From Aestuariibaculum marinum (GTDB taxonomy: Bacteria > Bacteroidota > Bacteroidia > Flavobacteriales > Flavobacteriaceae): 64,000 nt of DNA. Below the pieces are notes generated by a model that searched no databases, was not told the DNA's origin, and saw nothing but the letters and a program-made list of their open reading frames with translations. Both the position numbers and the translations under genes were made by a program. Shown here one piece after another: positions 18,755 through 30,524 of this stretch. Where the stretch lies: positions 798,101 through 862,100 of the forward strand of contig NZ_JACVXD010000001.1 in NCBI RefSeq assembly GCF_014596975.1, in the 5' to 3' direction. Every line of letters starts with the position of its first letter. Position 1 is the first letter of the stretch.

Positions 18755-19958
18755 TAATTTGTTCTAAAATTTTATTTATCAAATCCTTAGCAACGTCTGC
18801 TTTAGATTTTAACTGATGTACATCAATATTATTTTCATCATCAATAAAGGTTACTTTATTTGTATCGCCTTTAAAACCGGCGCCTTTATCGTTTAACGAA
18901 TTTAAAACAATTAAATTTAAATTCTTTCTTTTTAGCTTGTCTTTTGCATTATCCAATTCGTTATTGGTTTCTAAAGCAAAGCCTACTAAAAACTGATGAG
19001 ATTTAGCTGTTCCTAAAGACGCTAAGATATCCTGAGTTTTTTCTAACTCTAAAGTTAACGTTGCATCGCTCTTTTTTATTTTCTGCGAAGCAACTTCTTT
19101 TGGTTTATAATCGGCCACAGCTGCGGAACATATGGCCACATCAACACTTGCATAATATTCGTGAACTGCATTGTACATATCCTGTGCACTTACAACCGGA
19201 ATAACGTGAATTAAACTATGTGTCACAGATTGACTGGTTGGTCCTGAAACTAAAATCACCTCTGCCCCCAGGTTTGCTGCAGCTTTAGCAATTTCGAAGC
19301 CCATTTTTCCACTGGAATGATTCCCTATAAAACGCACGGGATCGATAGCTTCATAGGTAGGGCCAGCAGTAATTAAAACTTTCTTTCCTCGAAGTGGCAA
19401 CTTATCAAGGATATCATTTTCAATAAAAGTTACAATATCTTCCGGTTCTGCCATACGGCCTTCGCCTACCAACCCGCTGGCTAATTCGCCGCTCGTAGCA
19501 GGAATCATGATATTGCCATACGATTTCAGGACTTTAAAAGAACGTAAGGTACTTTCATGTTTGTACATATCTAAGTCCATAGCAGGCGCAAAATACACCG
19601 GACATTTAGCTGATAAATAAACGGCTAATAATAGATTATCACAAACACCATTGGCCATTTTAGACATGGTATTAGCTGTTGCGGGCGCCACAATAAAAAG
19701 ATCGGCCCAAAGCCCTAAATCGACATGATTGGTCCAAACCGCATTGTCATCATCTTCATGAGTGAACGATGAATGTACCGGATGTTTTGAAAGTGTAGAT
19801 AAGGTTAACGGGGTAATAAACTCTTTTGAAGCGGGTGTCATAACAACCTTTACGTTCGCACCAGACTTAATAAATAACCTTACTAATGAAGCTGTTTTGT
19901 AAGCGGCAATACCACCACTAATTCCTAATAGTATGTTCTTGCCGCTTAATATTGACAT
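18747..19958 (-). CDS. coaBC: Bifunctional phosphopantothenoylcysteine decarboxylase/synthase
   Basis: The 403-residue protein carries two steps of coenzyme A synthesis. The N-terminal flavin-dependent decarboxylase (CoaC, about 1-185) shows GISGGIAAYK, the catalytic His in TNHVDLGLW, and APATANTMSKMANGVCD with the active-site Cys. The C-terminal CTP-dependent ligase (CoaB, about 190-403) begins KVLITAGPTYEAIDPVRFI and has NHSSGKMG and AAVADYKPK. It overlaps the DUF4835 gene by 8 bases and starts 11 bases after rpoZ. Confidence 0.96.
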   Translation of the reverse strand: MSILSGKNILLGISGGIAAYKTASLVRLFIKSGANVKVVMTPASKEFITPLTLSTLSKHPVHSSFTHEDDDNAVWTNHVDLGLWADLFIVAPATANTMSKMANGVCDNLLLAVYLSAKCPVYFAPAMDLDMYKHESTLRSFKVLKSYGNIMIPATSGELASGLVGEGRMAEPEDIVTFIENDILDKLPLRGKKVLITAGPTYEAIDPVRFIGNHSSGKMGFEIAKAAANLGAEVILVSGPTSQSVTHSLIHVIPVVSAQDMYNAVHEYYASVDVAICSAAVADYKPKEVASQKIKKSDATLTLELEKTQDILASLGTAKSHQFLVGFALETNNELDNAKDKLKRKNLNLIVLNSLNDKGAGFKGDTNKVTFIDDENNIDVHQLKSKADVAKDLINKILEQINA

Positions 19959-19969
19959 TTTAAAAACGT

Positions 19970-20296
19970 TTACTGATTATCTTCCTCAGTGTTTCTAAAA
20001 TAAACTTTATCTGTTAACCATTCTTGAACAGCTAAAGCATGAGGTTTAGGTAATTTTTCGTAAAATTTAGACACCTCAATTTGCTCTTTGTTTTCAAAGA
20101 TTTCTTCTAAGCTATCGTTGTAAGTAGCGAACTCTTCTAACTTATCGATAAGCTCTTTTTTAATCTCTGTGTTAATCTGCTCAGCACGTCTTGCAATGAT
20201 AGAAATTGACTCATAAATATTGCCTGTTGGCTCGTCAATTTGGTTTCTGTCGTACGTAATGGTATTAACAGGAGCTGTGGTTTTCTTTAAATCCAT
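19970..20296 (-). CDS. rpoZ: RNA polymerase omega subunit (Bacteroidota type)
   Basis: The 108-residue protein has NIYESISIIARRAEQI, matching the omega-subunit core helix motif (family pattern YElv.vaarRArqi). The rest is diverged and acidic. The position between bamD and coaBC is the usual one for rpoZ in this phylum, and neighbourhood supports the assignment more than overall similarity does. Omega assists assembly of RNA polymerase on the beta' subunit. Confidence 0.85.
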   Translation of the reverse strand: MDLKKTTAPVNTITYDRNQIDEPTGNIYESISIIARRAEQINTEIKKELIDKLEEFATYNDSLEEIFENKEQIEVSKFYEKLPKPHALAVQEWLTDKVYFRNTEEDNQ

Positions 20297-20319
20297 CGTC
20301 TTTATATTTAACTTTTATG

Positions 20320-21129
20320 CTATAACTTTTTTATCTCTTCGTCTATTACACCTCCAATTTCGTTAACTTCTTCAATATGTTCTGAAGAGGCATACGATTG
20401 CTTAAAGGATTCACAATATTCTTTTGCCTGCTCTAATCGAGGCTTTTTTAACGGAATTAAAGTTCCTCTTTTATAATCGAAACTATTTACCGCCAATTTG
20501 TATGCTGAATCCAATCTGTAAAACAGCGCTTCCTCTCTTAAAGATGATCCAGGAAAATCAATTACAAAGTTATCGAATGACTTTATAGATGCTTCGAAAT
20601 CTGAAATTGTATTGTATTGCTTTGCAATTTCAAACGCTTTCTTTTCTAACTTAAAGTCTAATTCATTAACCAATTCGTTAGCTGCCGATAAATACTCCGA
20701 CTTTGGAAACTGGTTAATAAACCCTTGTAACTTATCTATCGCCTCTTTAGTTTCCGTTTGGTCTTTAGAATAAATTGGCGATCTCATGTAATAACTTTTT
20801 GCTGCTAAAAAAGAGGTTTCCTCTAACTTCTCACTCTTAGGATAACTTGTTGCAAAACGCTCTAACTGATAACCAGCTGTATAATAATCTCCTATTTCGT
20901 ATAACGACTTAGAATACAAATACATTAGCTTTTCGGCCTGAGGTTTCCCTCTATAACTGGCAATAAGCGGCTCGAACAATCGGTTTGCCTTGGCGTATTT
21001 ACCTTCGTTATAAAGTTCTTCTCCCATTTTATACTTTGCAGCAATATCTTCAGACTTTAAGGTTTTCTGATATTCGCTACAAGAGTTTAAAACTGTGATT
21101 GTTAATACTAAATAAAGAAATCTTTTCAT
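20320..21129 (-). CDS. bamD: Outer-membrane assembly lipoprotein BamD
   Basis: The 269-residue lipoprotein (lipobox NSC, Cys about 17) is composed of TPR-like helical repeats, e.g. KYKMGEELYNEGKYAKANRLF and GDYYTAGYQLERFATSYPKS. This is the pattern of BamD/YfiO, the periplasmic lipoprotein of the beta-barrel assembly machine. It heads the bamD-rpoZ-coaBC-DUF4835-recN block and has a TAATTTTG box upstream. Confidence 0.92.
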   Translation of the reverse strand: MKRFLYLVLTITVLNSCSEYQKTLKSEDIAAKYKMGEELYNEGKYAKANRLFEPLIASYRGKPQAEKLMYLYSKSLYEIGDYYTAGYQLERFATSYPKSEKLEETSFLAAKSYYMRSPIYSKDQTETKEAIDKLQGFINQFPKSEYLSAANELVNELDFKLEKKAFEIAKQYNTISDFEASIKSFDNFVIDFPGSSLREEALFYRLDSAYKLAVNSFDYKRGTLIPLKKPRLEQAKEYCESFKQSYASSEHIEEVNEIGGVIDEEIKKL

Positions 21130-21230
21130 TTGTTGTTATTACCTGTTTCTATTATCAATTGTAATATGCATAACATAAACATATTTAATTTATTGTAAAT
21201 ATGCACATTTCATTGCTTTAAAACAAGATG

Positions 21231-21238
21231 CAAAATTA
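21231..21238 (-). promoter_or_regulatory. Candidate -7 promoter box (TAATTTTG) for the bamD operon
   Basis: An exact TAnnTTTG match on the minus strand about 100 bases upstream of bamD, in the 190-base gap after the Kir channel gene. No good -33 box is found. Confidence 0.5.
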
Positions 21239-21320
21239 AGTTAATAATATGGATTTTAAAAATATTATTTCACGCTAAAATACTTGAAGGATTATAGGAA
21301 CCGTAAGGATTAAGTAATAT

Positions 21321-22244
21321 TTAACTTTTATGAGGTTCGATAGCATCGAAAAGATCGTAGTCCAGAATTAAAGTTCCTTCAGGATTAAAATTCTGCGCCT
21401 TAACAAACTTGAAGTCAACCTGAGCTTCTTTTAAAACATAAGAGTGAATTTTATGCACTTCCTGATTAAAGGATTCGTCGTAATAACTCATCATGATAAT
21501 TAACTCGCCATGAAGTTTTTTAATGGCTTCATTGGAATAACCCGATAACGGACTTTCTTCATCCAATTCATGAACAACAGTCCAGGTTGTTGGTAAATAA
21601 TCGATGGCATCACGTTCCAGATTCAGCAAATAAAAATTATTCTGATATTCTCCGGAATCATTGGGCTGCGACAGCATTAAAGTTACTGATATTTTTGGCT
21701 GAATCATTACTGATTTCCTATCGTTAACCAACCTAAACATAACGGCGCGATGTTCTTTAAAGTCTCTTAAAATAAGATGCTCGCTAAACCTGACTGCCGA
21801 TCGTGGTTTAGAAAATCGGCCGTAAATTAAACCGGTAACAAAGGCAAACAACATTAAGCCGAGAAAAGATTCAATAGACGCTACCATACCACTTAACCAG
21901 CCCTGTGGCGCTAAGGCTCCATACCCAACTGTAGTAAAGGTTTGAGTACTAAAGAAAAAAGCATTAAAAAAATCCTGAACCACACTACCCGACAACGCCG
22001 TGATTTCTTCAATACCAATTAACAGATAAATTAACGCAAATACAGCATTAATTATGAAGCCTACCAAAAATGAAAGACCAAAAAAATAAAACCACGAAAT
22101 ATTTACTAAAAAGTGATAAGCTTCGGTAAATTTTCGTGGTTTATTCTGATATTTTAAATTAAAAGACCCATCAGGTTTAAGCATTCGCTTAGCGTACTGC
22201 GCAGAGGCATTCCCTACTCCCGGATCTTTTATTTTATTTATCAC
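21321..22244 (-). CDS. Inward-rectifier (Kir-type) potassium channel
   Basis: The 307-residue protein has two membrane helices (about 48-75 and 118-142) flanking a pore loop with selectivity filter TVGYG (105-109) in FSTQTFTTVGYGAL. The cytoplasmic C-terminal domain (about 150-300) is beta-rich and contains TWTVVHELDEESPLSGYS, as in bacterial KirBac channels. The start codon is GTG at 22244, 1 base after the dapA stop, so it is probably co-transcribed with dapA. Gating ligands are unknown. Confidence 0.92.
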   Translation of the reverse strand: MINKIKDPGVGNASAQYAKRMLKPDGSFNLKYQNKPRKFTEAYHFLVNISWFYFFGLSFLVGFIINAVFALIYLLIGIEEITALSGSVVQDFFNAFFFSTQTFTTVGYGALAPQGWLSGMVASIESFLGLMLFAFVTGLIYGRFSKPRSAVRFSEHLILRDFKEHRAVMFRLVNDRKSVMIQPKISVTLMLSQPNDSGEYQNNFYLLNLERDAIDYLPTTWTVVHELDEESPLSGYSNEAIKKLHGELIIMMSYYDESFNQEVHKIHSYVLKEAQVDFKFVKAQNFNPEGTLILDYDLFDAIEPHKS

Positions 22245-22245
22245 A

Positions 22246-23124
22246 TTAAAAGTTTGCTACAAACGATTTAATTTTTGCTTTTAACTCATTAGATGCAGGC
22301 ACTAATGGTAATCTAACCGTATCTTGACAAAGTCCTAAAGCTTCGAAAACACCTTTAATTCCCGCTGGATTGTTTTCTTCAAATATATACCCAATCACAT
22401 CTATTAATTTGAAATAGATTTTATGTGCATCTTTAGCATTTCCGGACAATCCTAAACGAATCATCTCTGAAAATTCTTTAGGGAACCCTTGACCAATTAC
22501 TGAGATTACACCAGCACCTCCAGCTAAAACAACTCCTAAAGCTAAGTCATCATCACCAGAAATAATGGCAAAATCTTCAGGGCTATCCTTTAATAGGTCT
22601 AAATACTGAGCCACATTATTTCCTGCTTCCTTCACCCCAACTACATTAGCAAAATCGTTTGCTAAACGCAAAGTTGTCGATACTTCCATATTTTTAGCAG
22701 TACGGCCTGGTACATTGTATAATATAATATCCACCGGACAAGCCTCTGAAATAGCTTTGAAGTGTTGATAAATACCTTCTTGTGTTGGTTTACTATAATA
22801 AGGGACTACCGATAAAACAGCATCCATTTGACTTAAATCGGTTGATTTTATTTCTTCTACAACTAGAGCCGTATTGTTACCTCCAATACCTAAAACCATA
22901 GGTACGCGACCATTGTTTGCTTTAACTACAGTTTCAACAACTTCCTTTTTCTCCTGCTTTGTTAAGGTAACAACTTCTCCTGTTGTTCCGCAAATTACAA
23001 GATACTCAACTCCATTTTCTATATTGAAATTTACAATATTAGTCAAAGCCTCATGGTCCACACTTAAATCTGATTTAAAAGGTGTAACCAAAGCAACTCC
23101 AGTTCCTAGAAACTTACTATTCAT
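22246..23124 (-). CDS. dapA: 4-hydroxy-tetrahydrodipicolinate synthase
   Basis: The 292-residue TIM-barrel enzyme condenses pyruvate with aspartate semialdehyde, the first committed step to lysine and diaminopimelate. It shows [15 protein letters not shown], catalytic Tyr136 in LYNVPGRT and Schiff-base Lys165 in VVGVKEAGN. Its start overlaps the DUF6913 gene by 8 bases, and the Kir channel gene follows. The pathway's later gene dapF is at 39-40 kb. Confidence 0.96.
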   Translation of the reverse strand: MNSKFLGTGVALVTPFKSDLSVDHEALTNIVNFNIENGVEYLVICGTTGEVVTLTKQEKKEVVETVVKANNGRVPMVLGIGGNNTALVVEEIKSTDLSQMDAVLSVVPYYSKPTQEGIYQHFKAISEACPVDIILYNVPGRTAKNMEVSTTLRLANDFANVVGVKEAGNNVAQYLDLLKDSPEDFAIISGDDDLALGVVLAGGAGVISVIGQGFPKEFSEMIRLGLSGNAKDAHKIYFKLIDVIGYIFEENNPAGIKGVFEALGLCQDTVRLPLVPASNELKAKIKSFVANF

Positions 23125-23644
23125 TTTTAATTTTATTTAATATAGTTAAGTATTTAAAAAGTTCGTTTTTAAATACATCAAATTCATTCAATTTGGTTTT
23201 AATAATTAAATCGTTTAAACGCTCATCTTCTTCCAAAACACCAATTTTAAATTTCGCTTTAGACAAGGCGGTCAGTAATTTTAATTCTAAAACATCTTTG
23301 CTGTAATAACTTATTAAAGCATCAAACTCTGTTTTTAAAAAAGCTTTCAATTCTGAATTATTTATAGAACCTTTCCAACCTAAATCTTTAACATTATAAC
23401 ACACATCCCAAGCACTTTGCAAATCTATTTCTCGTTCAGAAAAAGCAATTATTTTTACTCTATTAGGAAGTGCTTTTATTAGGTCGGCTAACTTTTTAAA
23501 TTGTTCAAAGTTTTCCGTTTCATCATAATTAAAGATAACGCCTAAACTTTCTATTTCACTATCATCAACAGTTCCCTGTCGTTCAGCTAACACTTTGTTT
23601 AAGTACTTTTTATTAGATTTTTCTTTAAAACCCTTTAAAATCAT
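23117..23644 (-). CDS. DUF6913-type protein upstream of dapA
   Basis: The 175-residue soluble protein begins with basic residues, then a Rossmann-like alternation ([33 protein letters not shown]). No enzyme motif is recognised. I assign it to the small Bacteroidota family annotated DUF6913, which regularly precedes dapA. The 8-base overlap with dapA suggests coupled translation. Function is unknown. Confidence 0.8.
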   Translation of the reverse strand: MILKGFKEKSNKKYLNKVLAERQGTVDDSEIESLGVIFNYDETENFEQFKKLADLIKALPNRVKIIAFSEREIDLQSAWDVCYNVKDLGWKGSINNSELKAFLKTEFDALISYYSKDVLELKLLTALSKAKFKIGVLEEDERLNDLIIKTKLNEFDVFKNELFKYLTILNKIKNE

Positions 23645-23662
23645 TTATCTTTATAATTTGCG

Positions 23663-23670
23663 CAAAGGTA
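23663..23670 (-). promoter_or_regulatory. Candidate -7 promoter box (TACCTTTG) for the DUF6913-dapA-Kir operon
   Basis: An exact TAnnTTTG match on the minus strand, 19 bases upstream of the DUF6913 ATG, in a 58-base divergent gap. A TTTG lies 13 bases further upstream, shorter than the preferred spacing. Confidence 0.5.
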
Positions 23671-23702
23671 ACAAAACTAGATTCAAAAAATCTACTAAAA
23701 AT

Positions 23703-24467
23703 ATGAGGTTTACATTTTTAATTTATTTGTTATATATATCACTTTTTACCAATTGTAAACAACCTGAATATCACCTAACAAAAATTGAAGGCAAGCAAAT
23801 TGGAGTTACAGACAGCTTAAAAGCAATCTCTGAAATAGACAGTTTTATTCAACCCTATCGTGCCCATCTTAAGAAGGACATGGATAGCGTTCTAGCTTAT
23901 TCCGTGGGCACCTATTCTAGAGATGATGGCGAATTTAATACCGCCATAGGAAATTTTATGGTCGATGCAGTTCATGAGCAAGCGAACCCTATTTTTAAAC
24001 GCCGCACCGGACATGATATAGATATGGTTTTATTTACCTACGGGACAGTACGCACCATAATCTCTAAAGGTGATATTACCATTAGAACGGTTTATGAACT
24101 CATGCCTTTTGAAAACAACATTGTTGTAGTCGCATTAAAACAACCGCAAATAGATAGCATGTTGCAGTATTTGTGTAAAACAAAAAAAGCAAATCCGTTT
24201 TCAAAACTAAAATTAACAATTGATAAAAATTACGATTTAGTAAATGCAACTATCAGCGGCAAACCTATAGACAACAACAAAACCTACTATGTAGCAACCC
24301 ATGATTACCTCTATAATGGCGGAGATAACATGACCTTTTTTCAACCAAACGACAGCCTTTACAAGCTTAATTACAAAGTTAGAAATGCTTTAATAGACTA
24401 CCTGAAAAAAGCAGATACTATTAATCCCGTTATGGATGACCGCTACATTCAAATTCCCCGAAAATAA
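23703..24467 (+). CDS. Lipoprotein 5'-nucleotidase C-terminal domain
   Basis: I place the start at 23703 rather than the in-frame ATG at 23595, because the protein then begins with a lipoprotein signal (lipobox FTNC, Cys about 18) and the gene no longer overlaps the divergent DUF6913 gene. The 254-residue product matches the substrate-binding C-terminal domain of 5'-nucleotidases: FNTAIGNFMVDAV, an N-rich core, VYELMPFENNIVVV, and NKTYYVATHDYLYNGGDN. It has no metallophosphatase domain of its own; the gene 5 bases downstream supplies one. Confidence 0.9.
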   Translation: MRFTFLIYLLYISLFTNCKQPEYHLTKIEGKQIGVTDSLKAISEIDSFIQPYRAHLKKDMDSVLAYSVGTYSRDDGEFNTAIGNFMVDAVHEQANPIFKRRTGHDIDMVLFTYGTVRTIISKGDITIRTVYELMPFENNIVVVALKQPQIDSMLQYLCKTKKANPFSKLKLTIDKNYDLVNATISGKPIDNNKTYYVATHDYLYNGGDNMTFFQPNDSLYKLNYKVRNALIDYLKKADTINPVMDDRYIQIPRK

Positions 24468-24472
24468 ACACT

Positions 24473-25390
24473 ATGAAACGACGAGATTTTATTCAGCAGG
24501 CTTCTGCTACAACAGCATTAATTTCATTAGGTGGTATCGGGCTACATTCGTTTTCTAACAAACCTAGTGCCAAGCAAATCACCATACTTCATACCAACGA
24601 CGTGCATAGCCATATCGATCCGTTTGGTCCAGATGATGGTAAATACCCGAATATGGGCGGTGTAGCCAGACGTGCTAGTTTAATAGAATCCATACGACGA
24701 GAAAACCCAAATACACTTCTTCTTGATGCTGGTGATATTTTTCAAGGCACTCCTTATTTTAACTATTACGGAGGTGAATTAGAATTCAAACTAATGAGCA
24801 TGCTCAAATATGATGCTGCAACATTAGGAAATCATGACTTCGATGCCGGAATTGACGGTTTATATGCGCAGCTACCTCATGCTAAATTTGATTTCATTTG
24901 TTCTAATTACGATTTTTCAAATACCATAATGGACACTCATACTAAACCCTATAAGGTATTCACTGTAGATGGAATTAAAATTGGAATTTTCGGATTAGGA
25001 ATTAAATTAAAAGGATTGGTTGACAGCGACAATTACAAAGAGACCACCTACCTAGACCCTATTGAAACTGCACAGGAAATGACGCGTATTTTAAAAACCG
25101 AAAACGCATGCGATTTAATTATATGCCTGTCTCATTTAGGGTACCATTACAAAAAGGAACCTAATAAATTATGTGATTTAAAAGTGGCAAGCCTAACCAA
25201 AGACATCGATTTAATTATTGGCGGCCACACCCATACGTTTTTACCCAAACCAACAGTAGTTAAAAACAGTGAAGAAAAAAGCATGCTTGTTAATCAGGTG
25301 GGATGGCACGGCATCAACTTAGGAAGAATTGATTTTTATTTTGATTCAGACAAAAACAAGTCAGCCAACGGAACTTCAATTATAGTTTAA
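24473..25390 (+). CDS. Metallophosphatase, 5'-nucleotidase N-terminal domain
   Basis: The 305-residue protein starts with a twin-arginine-type signal (MKRRDFIQQASATTALIS). The calcineurin-like metal-binding motifs are all visible: HTNDVHSHI, LDAGDIFQGT, LGNHDFDAG, CLSHLGYH and GGHTHTF. It ends where the C-terminal domain of a normal 5'-nucleotidase would begin; that domain is encoded by the preceding gene. Together they probably hydrolyse nucleotides outside the cytoplasm. Its end overlaps the end of the convergent membrane-protein gene by 4 bases. Confidence 0.92.
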   Translation: MKRRDFIQQASATTALISLGGIGLHSFSNKPSAKQITILHTNDVHSHIDPFGPDDGKYPNMGGVARRASLIESIRRENPNTLLLDAGDIFQGTPYFNYYGGELEFKLMSMLKYDAATLGNHDFDAGIDGLYAQLPHAKFDFICSNYDFSNTIMDTHTKPYKVFTVDGIKIGIFGLGIKLKGLVDSDNYKETTYLDPIETAQEMTRILKTENACDLIICLSHLGYHYKKEPNKLCDLKVASLTKDIDLIIGGHTHTFLPKPTVVKNSEEKSMLVNQVGWHGINLGRIDFYFDSDKNKSANGTSIIV

Positions 25391-26124
25391 GCCAGAACAT
25401 TATTAGTATTTATTTCCTTTGAATCCTGAATTTGCATCTTATCTGAAATCGCATATTTAAACAAGAAATACAAAGCCGAAGCATACAAAATACGCTCTAC
25501 AGCAACAAAACCTAAATGATAAAAATAATAGAGGTTTACATAGTTTAACACAACAGAAACAAACAAACTGCCCACTCCTATTAAAAACCAGACAGACACT
25601 TTTGTTTGCGTATTTAAATACACCCCAAACGATATCAACCCCAAAACCACAAGGCTTAAACTTTTCACAGCAAATAGTTGTACTTCCGTAGCGCTATTTA
25701 ATACCACATTCAGTATTGAATAAATCTGAAACAAAAAGAACATGATGATACAAAACACACCTACTAAATAAGACCCCACCAAAGCACGAATTTCTGATAC
25801 TTTAAATTTAGGCAAAATCATAATCAACAAATACATAAACCCCAAAAAGTAAAAAACGCTTGAAGCTTTGGTGAGCATATTTTCTGAAAAGAAGAGATTT
25901 GAAGCATCTCCTAAAAAAGAAAACAACAAATAGGCTATAAAACTAAATTGTAAAGACTTGTATTTGAAAAAATATGCTACCGAAAATAACGGCACATATA
26001 ACAATAAACTATACGTTACAAGAGAAGCATTTGAGGTTAAAGCTGCAATAAAACTTACAGCAACAAGCAACCACAAAGCTAATACAAAGACTCTATCGTC
26101 TGTATTGGCGATCCAGTTTTTCAT
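25387..26124 (-). CDS. Multi-pass membrane protein of unknown function
   Basis: The 245-residue protein consists of about seven or eight hydrophobic helices with very short loops, including FLGDASNLFF after the third helix. The size, topology and GD-containing helix faintly recall YhhN/lysoplasmalogenase-type membrane proteins, but I would not assign that. The next gene upstream encodes a protein of similar size and pattern. The short C-terminus is cytoplasmic-looking (DKMQIQDSKEINTN). Confidence 0.75.
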   Translation of the reverse strand: MKNWIANTDDRVFVLALWLLVAVSFIAALTSNASLVTYSLLLYVPLFSVAYFFKYKSLQFSFIAYLLFSFLGDASNLFFSENMLTKASSVFYFLGFMYLLIMILPKFKVSEIRALVGSYLVGVFCIIMFFLFQIYSILNVVLNSATEVQLFAVKSLSLVVLGLISFGVYLNTQTKVSVWFLIGVGSLFVSVVLNYVNLYYFYHLGFVAVERILYASALYFLFKYAISDKMQIQDSKEINTNNVLA

Positions 26125-26229
26125 GGTAATTTCATAAGTAGGTTAATCAAACTTAATAAAATTTTACGTTTCACACGAAAAAACAAACCGTTAATCGATG
26201 AAATACCATGTTTTTAAAAATGAGGTTGA

Positions 26230-26952
26230 TTAAATTTCCTGTGACACCATCTCTATTCCTTCATTTTTTTCATCTAACAGTTTAGACTGCTTGTAGAAGA
26301 AATAAAAGCCAACAAGATATAAAGTTGTCGACAGCAAATTCAGTAAGTTACGCTCAGCAATATAGGTATAAGCCACCCACATGACCTCAGCAAAAACAAC
26401 ACAAAGAACACCTATAAACAAATACAAGGCTTTTACGTTGTCTTTATAAAAATACCCAAGAAGCGCTACAGAGAGAAGTGATAAAAGCACGATATTATAA
26501 ATCAACTCTACATAATATTCATCTGTTGTAACCACAAAAGGTTTAACTATATTTTGCAATACATACACAATATACACACTCAAAACAGACAACACCACTA
26601 AGTGGATATAAAAATTCTTCACTAAAAACCTTATTTTAATTGACTTACAAATTTCGATAAGCAAACAGACGTACGACATAATGTACAAAGCATTTCCAAA
26701 ATAATAGTCAATATGCTTATAAACGTCAAAACTCTCAAAAAACACCAATATATCTGAAACTGAAAACAATACTAAAAACAGCGTAAAAAACAACGACTTA
26801 TCTTTCACTTTAATAAAGTAAATAAGTGTGATAACTGGTAGAATTAACGAACTGGAATAATAAGCCAAATCATCATGCCCCGTAAACTGAAACAGTACAA
26901 ATAATATGTAAATTAATATAACCAAACCCTCTATTATTTTCGATTTAAGCAT
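26230..26952 (-). CDS. Multi-pass membrane protein, probable paralogue of its neighbour
   Basis: The 240-residue protein has seven or eight predicted helices. Like its neighbour it begins with a hydrophobic helix directly after the start, has a VSDILVF segment where the neighbour has LGDASNLF, and ends in a FYFFYKQSKLL/LYFLFKYA-like helix before a charged tail. The order and spacing of helices suggest an old tandem duplication. Function is not recognised. A TATATTTG box (26976-26983, minus strand) lies 24 bases upstream of its start. Confidence 0.75.
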   Translation of the reverse strand: MLKSKIIEGLVILIYILFVLFQFTGHDDLAYYSSSLILPVITLIYFIKVKDKSLFFTLFLVLFSVSDILVFFESFDVYKHIDYYFGNALYIMSYVCLLIEICKSIKIRFLVKNFYIHLVVLSVLSVYIVYVLQNIVKPFVVTTDEYYVELIYNIVLLSLLSVALLGYFYKDNVKALYLFIGVLCVVFAEVMWVAYTYIAERNLLNLLSTTLYLVGFYFFYKQSKLLDEKNEGIEMVSQEI

Positions 26953-27033
26953 AATAGCAATCTAATTCTTAAGGGCAAATATAAACAAATAATGTAATTA
27001 AACGGTAAAAAAGTGCTTTTTATCGATAAAAAA

Positions 27034-29908
<2,875 letters not shown>

Positions 29909-30021
29909 AGTTTGCGTGTTCACAACATTAGCTCTAAATTCAACACTTAACAGGTTAAACCGATAAACATCAAGTGATTATTTAAACCTGCAACAATAGT
30001 CTTTTACTAACTTTAAAATGT

Positions 30022-30029
30022 TAATTTTG
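30022..30029 (+). promoter_or_regulatory. Candidate -7 promoter box (TAATTTTG) for the LEA-like/ribD operon
   Basis: An exact TAnnTTTG match, 36 bases upstream of the ATG at 30066. No strong -33 TTG is found. Confidence 0.5.
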
Positions 30030-30065
30030 CGCAAGTGAAGATACTTAAATCTCAAAAAAAAGACC

Positions 30066-30518
30066 ATGAAACGCCTTATAATCTTATCAACAATATTTAC
30101 CACTTTTTTAAGTTGCTCAGTAAAAGAAAAACCAGAATTCTTAGGCGTTGAAAACATACATGTTACAGATTCGAACTCAAAACAAATTATTGTATCTGCC
30201 AATGCCTTATTTTTAAACCCGAATGTTATTGGCGGCTCTTTAGAAACCGATGAAATAAAAATCTTTGTTAACGATAACGAAATGGGAAAAGTATCTGCCG
30301 AACGTTTTGATGTGCCGGCCGAAAAAGAATTTGCTATTCCATTACGAGCTGAAATTCCAACCGATAGTATTTTTAGCGACAAAAGTTTAAGTGGTTTACT
30401 AGGAAGCTTATTCAGCAGAAAAATAAAAGTACAGTATAAAGGAGATATCACCTATAGAGTATTTGGATTTTCGTATACTTACACTTTAGACAAAACAGAA
30501 GACATAAAAATAAAATAG
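30066..30518 (+). CDS. LEA14/WHy-like lipoprotein
   Basis: The 150-residue protein has a lipoprotein signal with Cys17 (TFLSC). The mature part matches the LEA type 2 (water stress/hypersensitive response) beta-sandwich: SANALFLNPNVIGGSLETDEI, followed by alternating strands ending DKTEDIKIK. Such proteins are probably periplasmic-facing with no known enzymatic activity. It is the first gene of a plus-strand run, 6 bases before ribD. Confidence 0.82.
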   Translation: MKRLIILSTIFTTFLSCSVKEKPEFLGVENIHVTDSNSKQIIVSANALFLNPNVIGGSLETDEIKIFVNDNEMGKVSAERFDVPAEKEFAIPLRAEIPTDSIFSDKSLSGLLGSLFSRKIKVQYKGDITYRVFGFSYTYTLDKTEDIKIK

Positions 30519-30524
30519 GCTGCT

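Noticed and set aside
23595..23702. Extended start of the 5'-nucleotidase C-terminal domain gene
   Set aside because: The longer frame adds 36 residues before a clear lipoprotein signal and would overlap the divergent gene.
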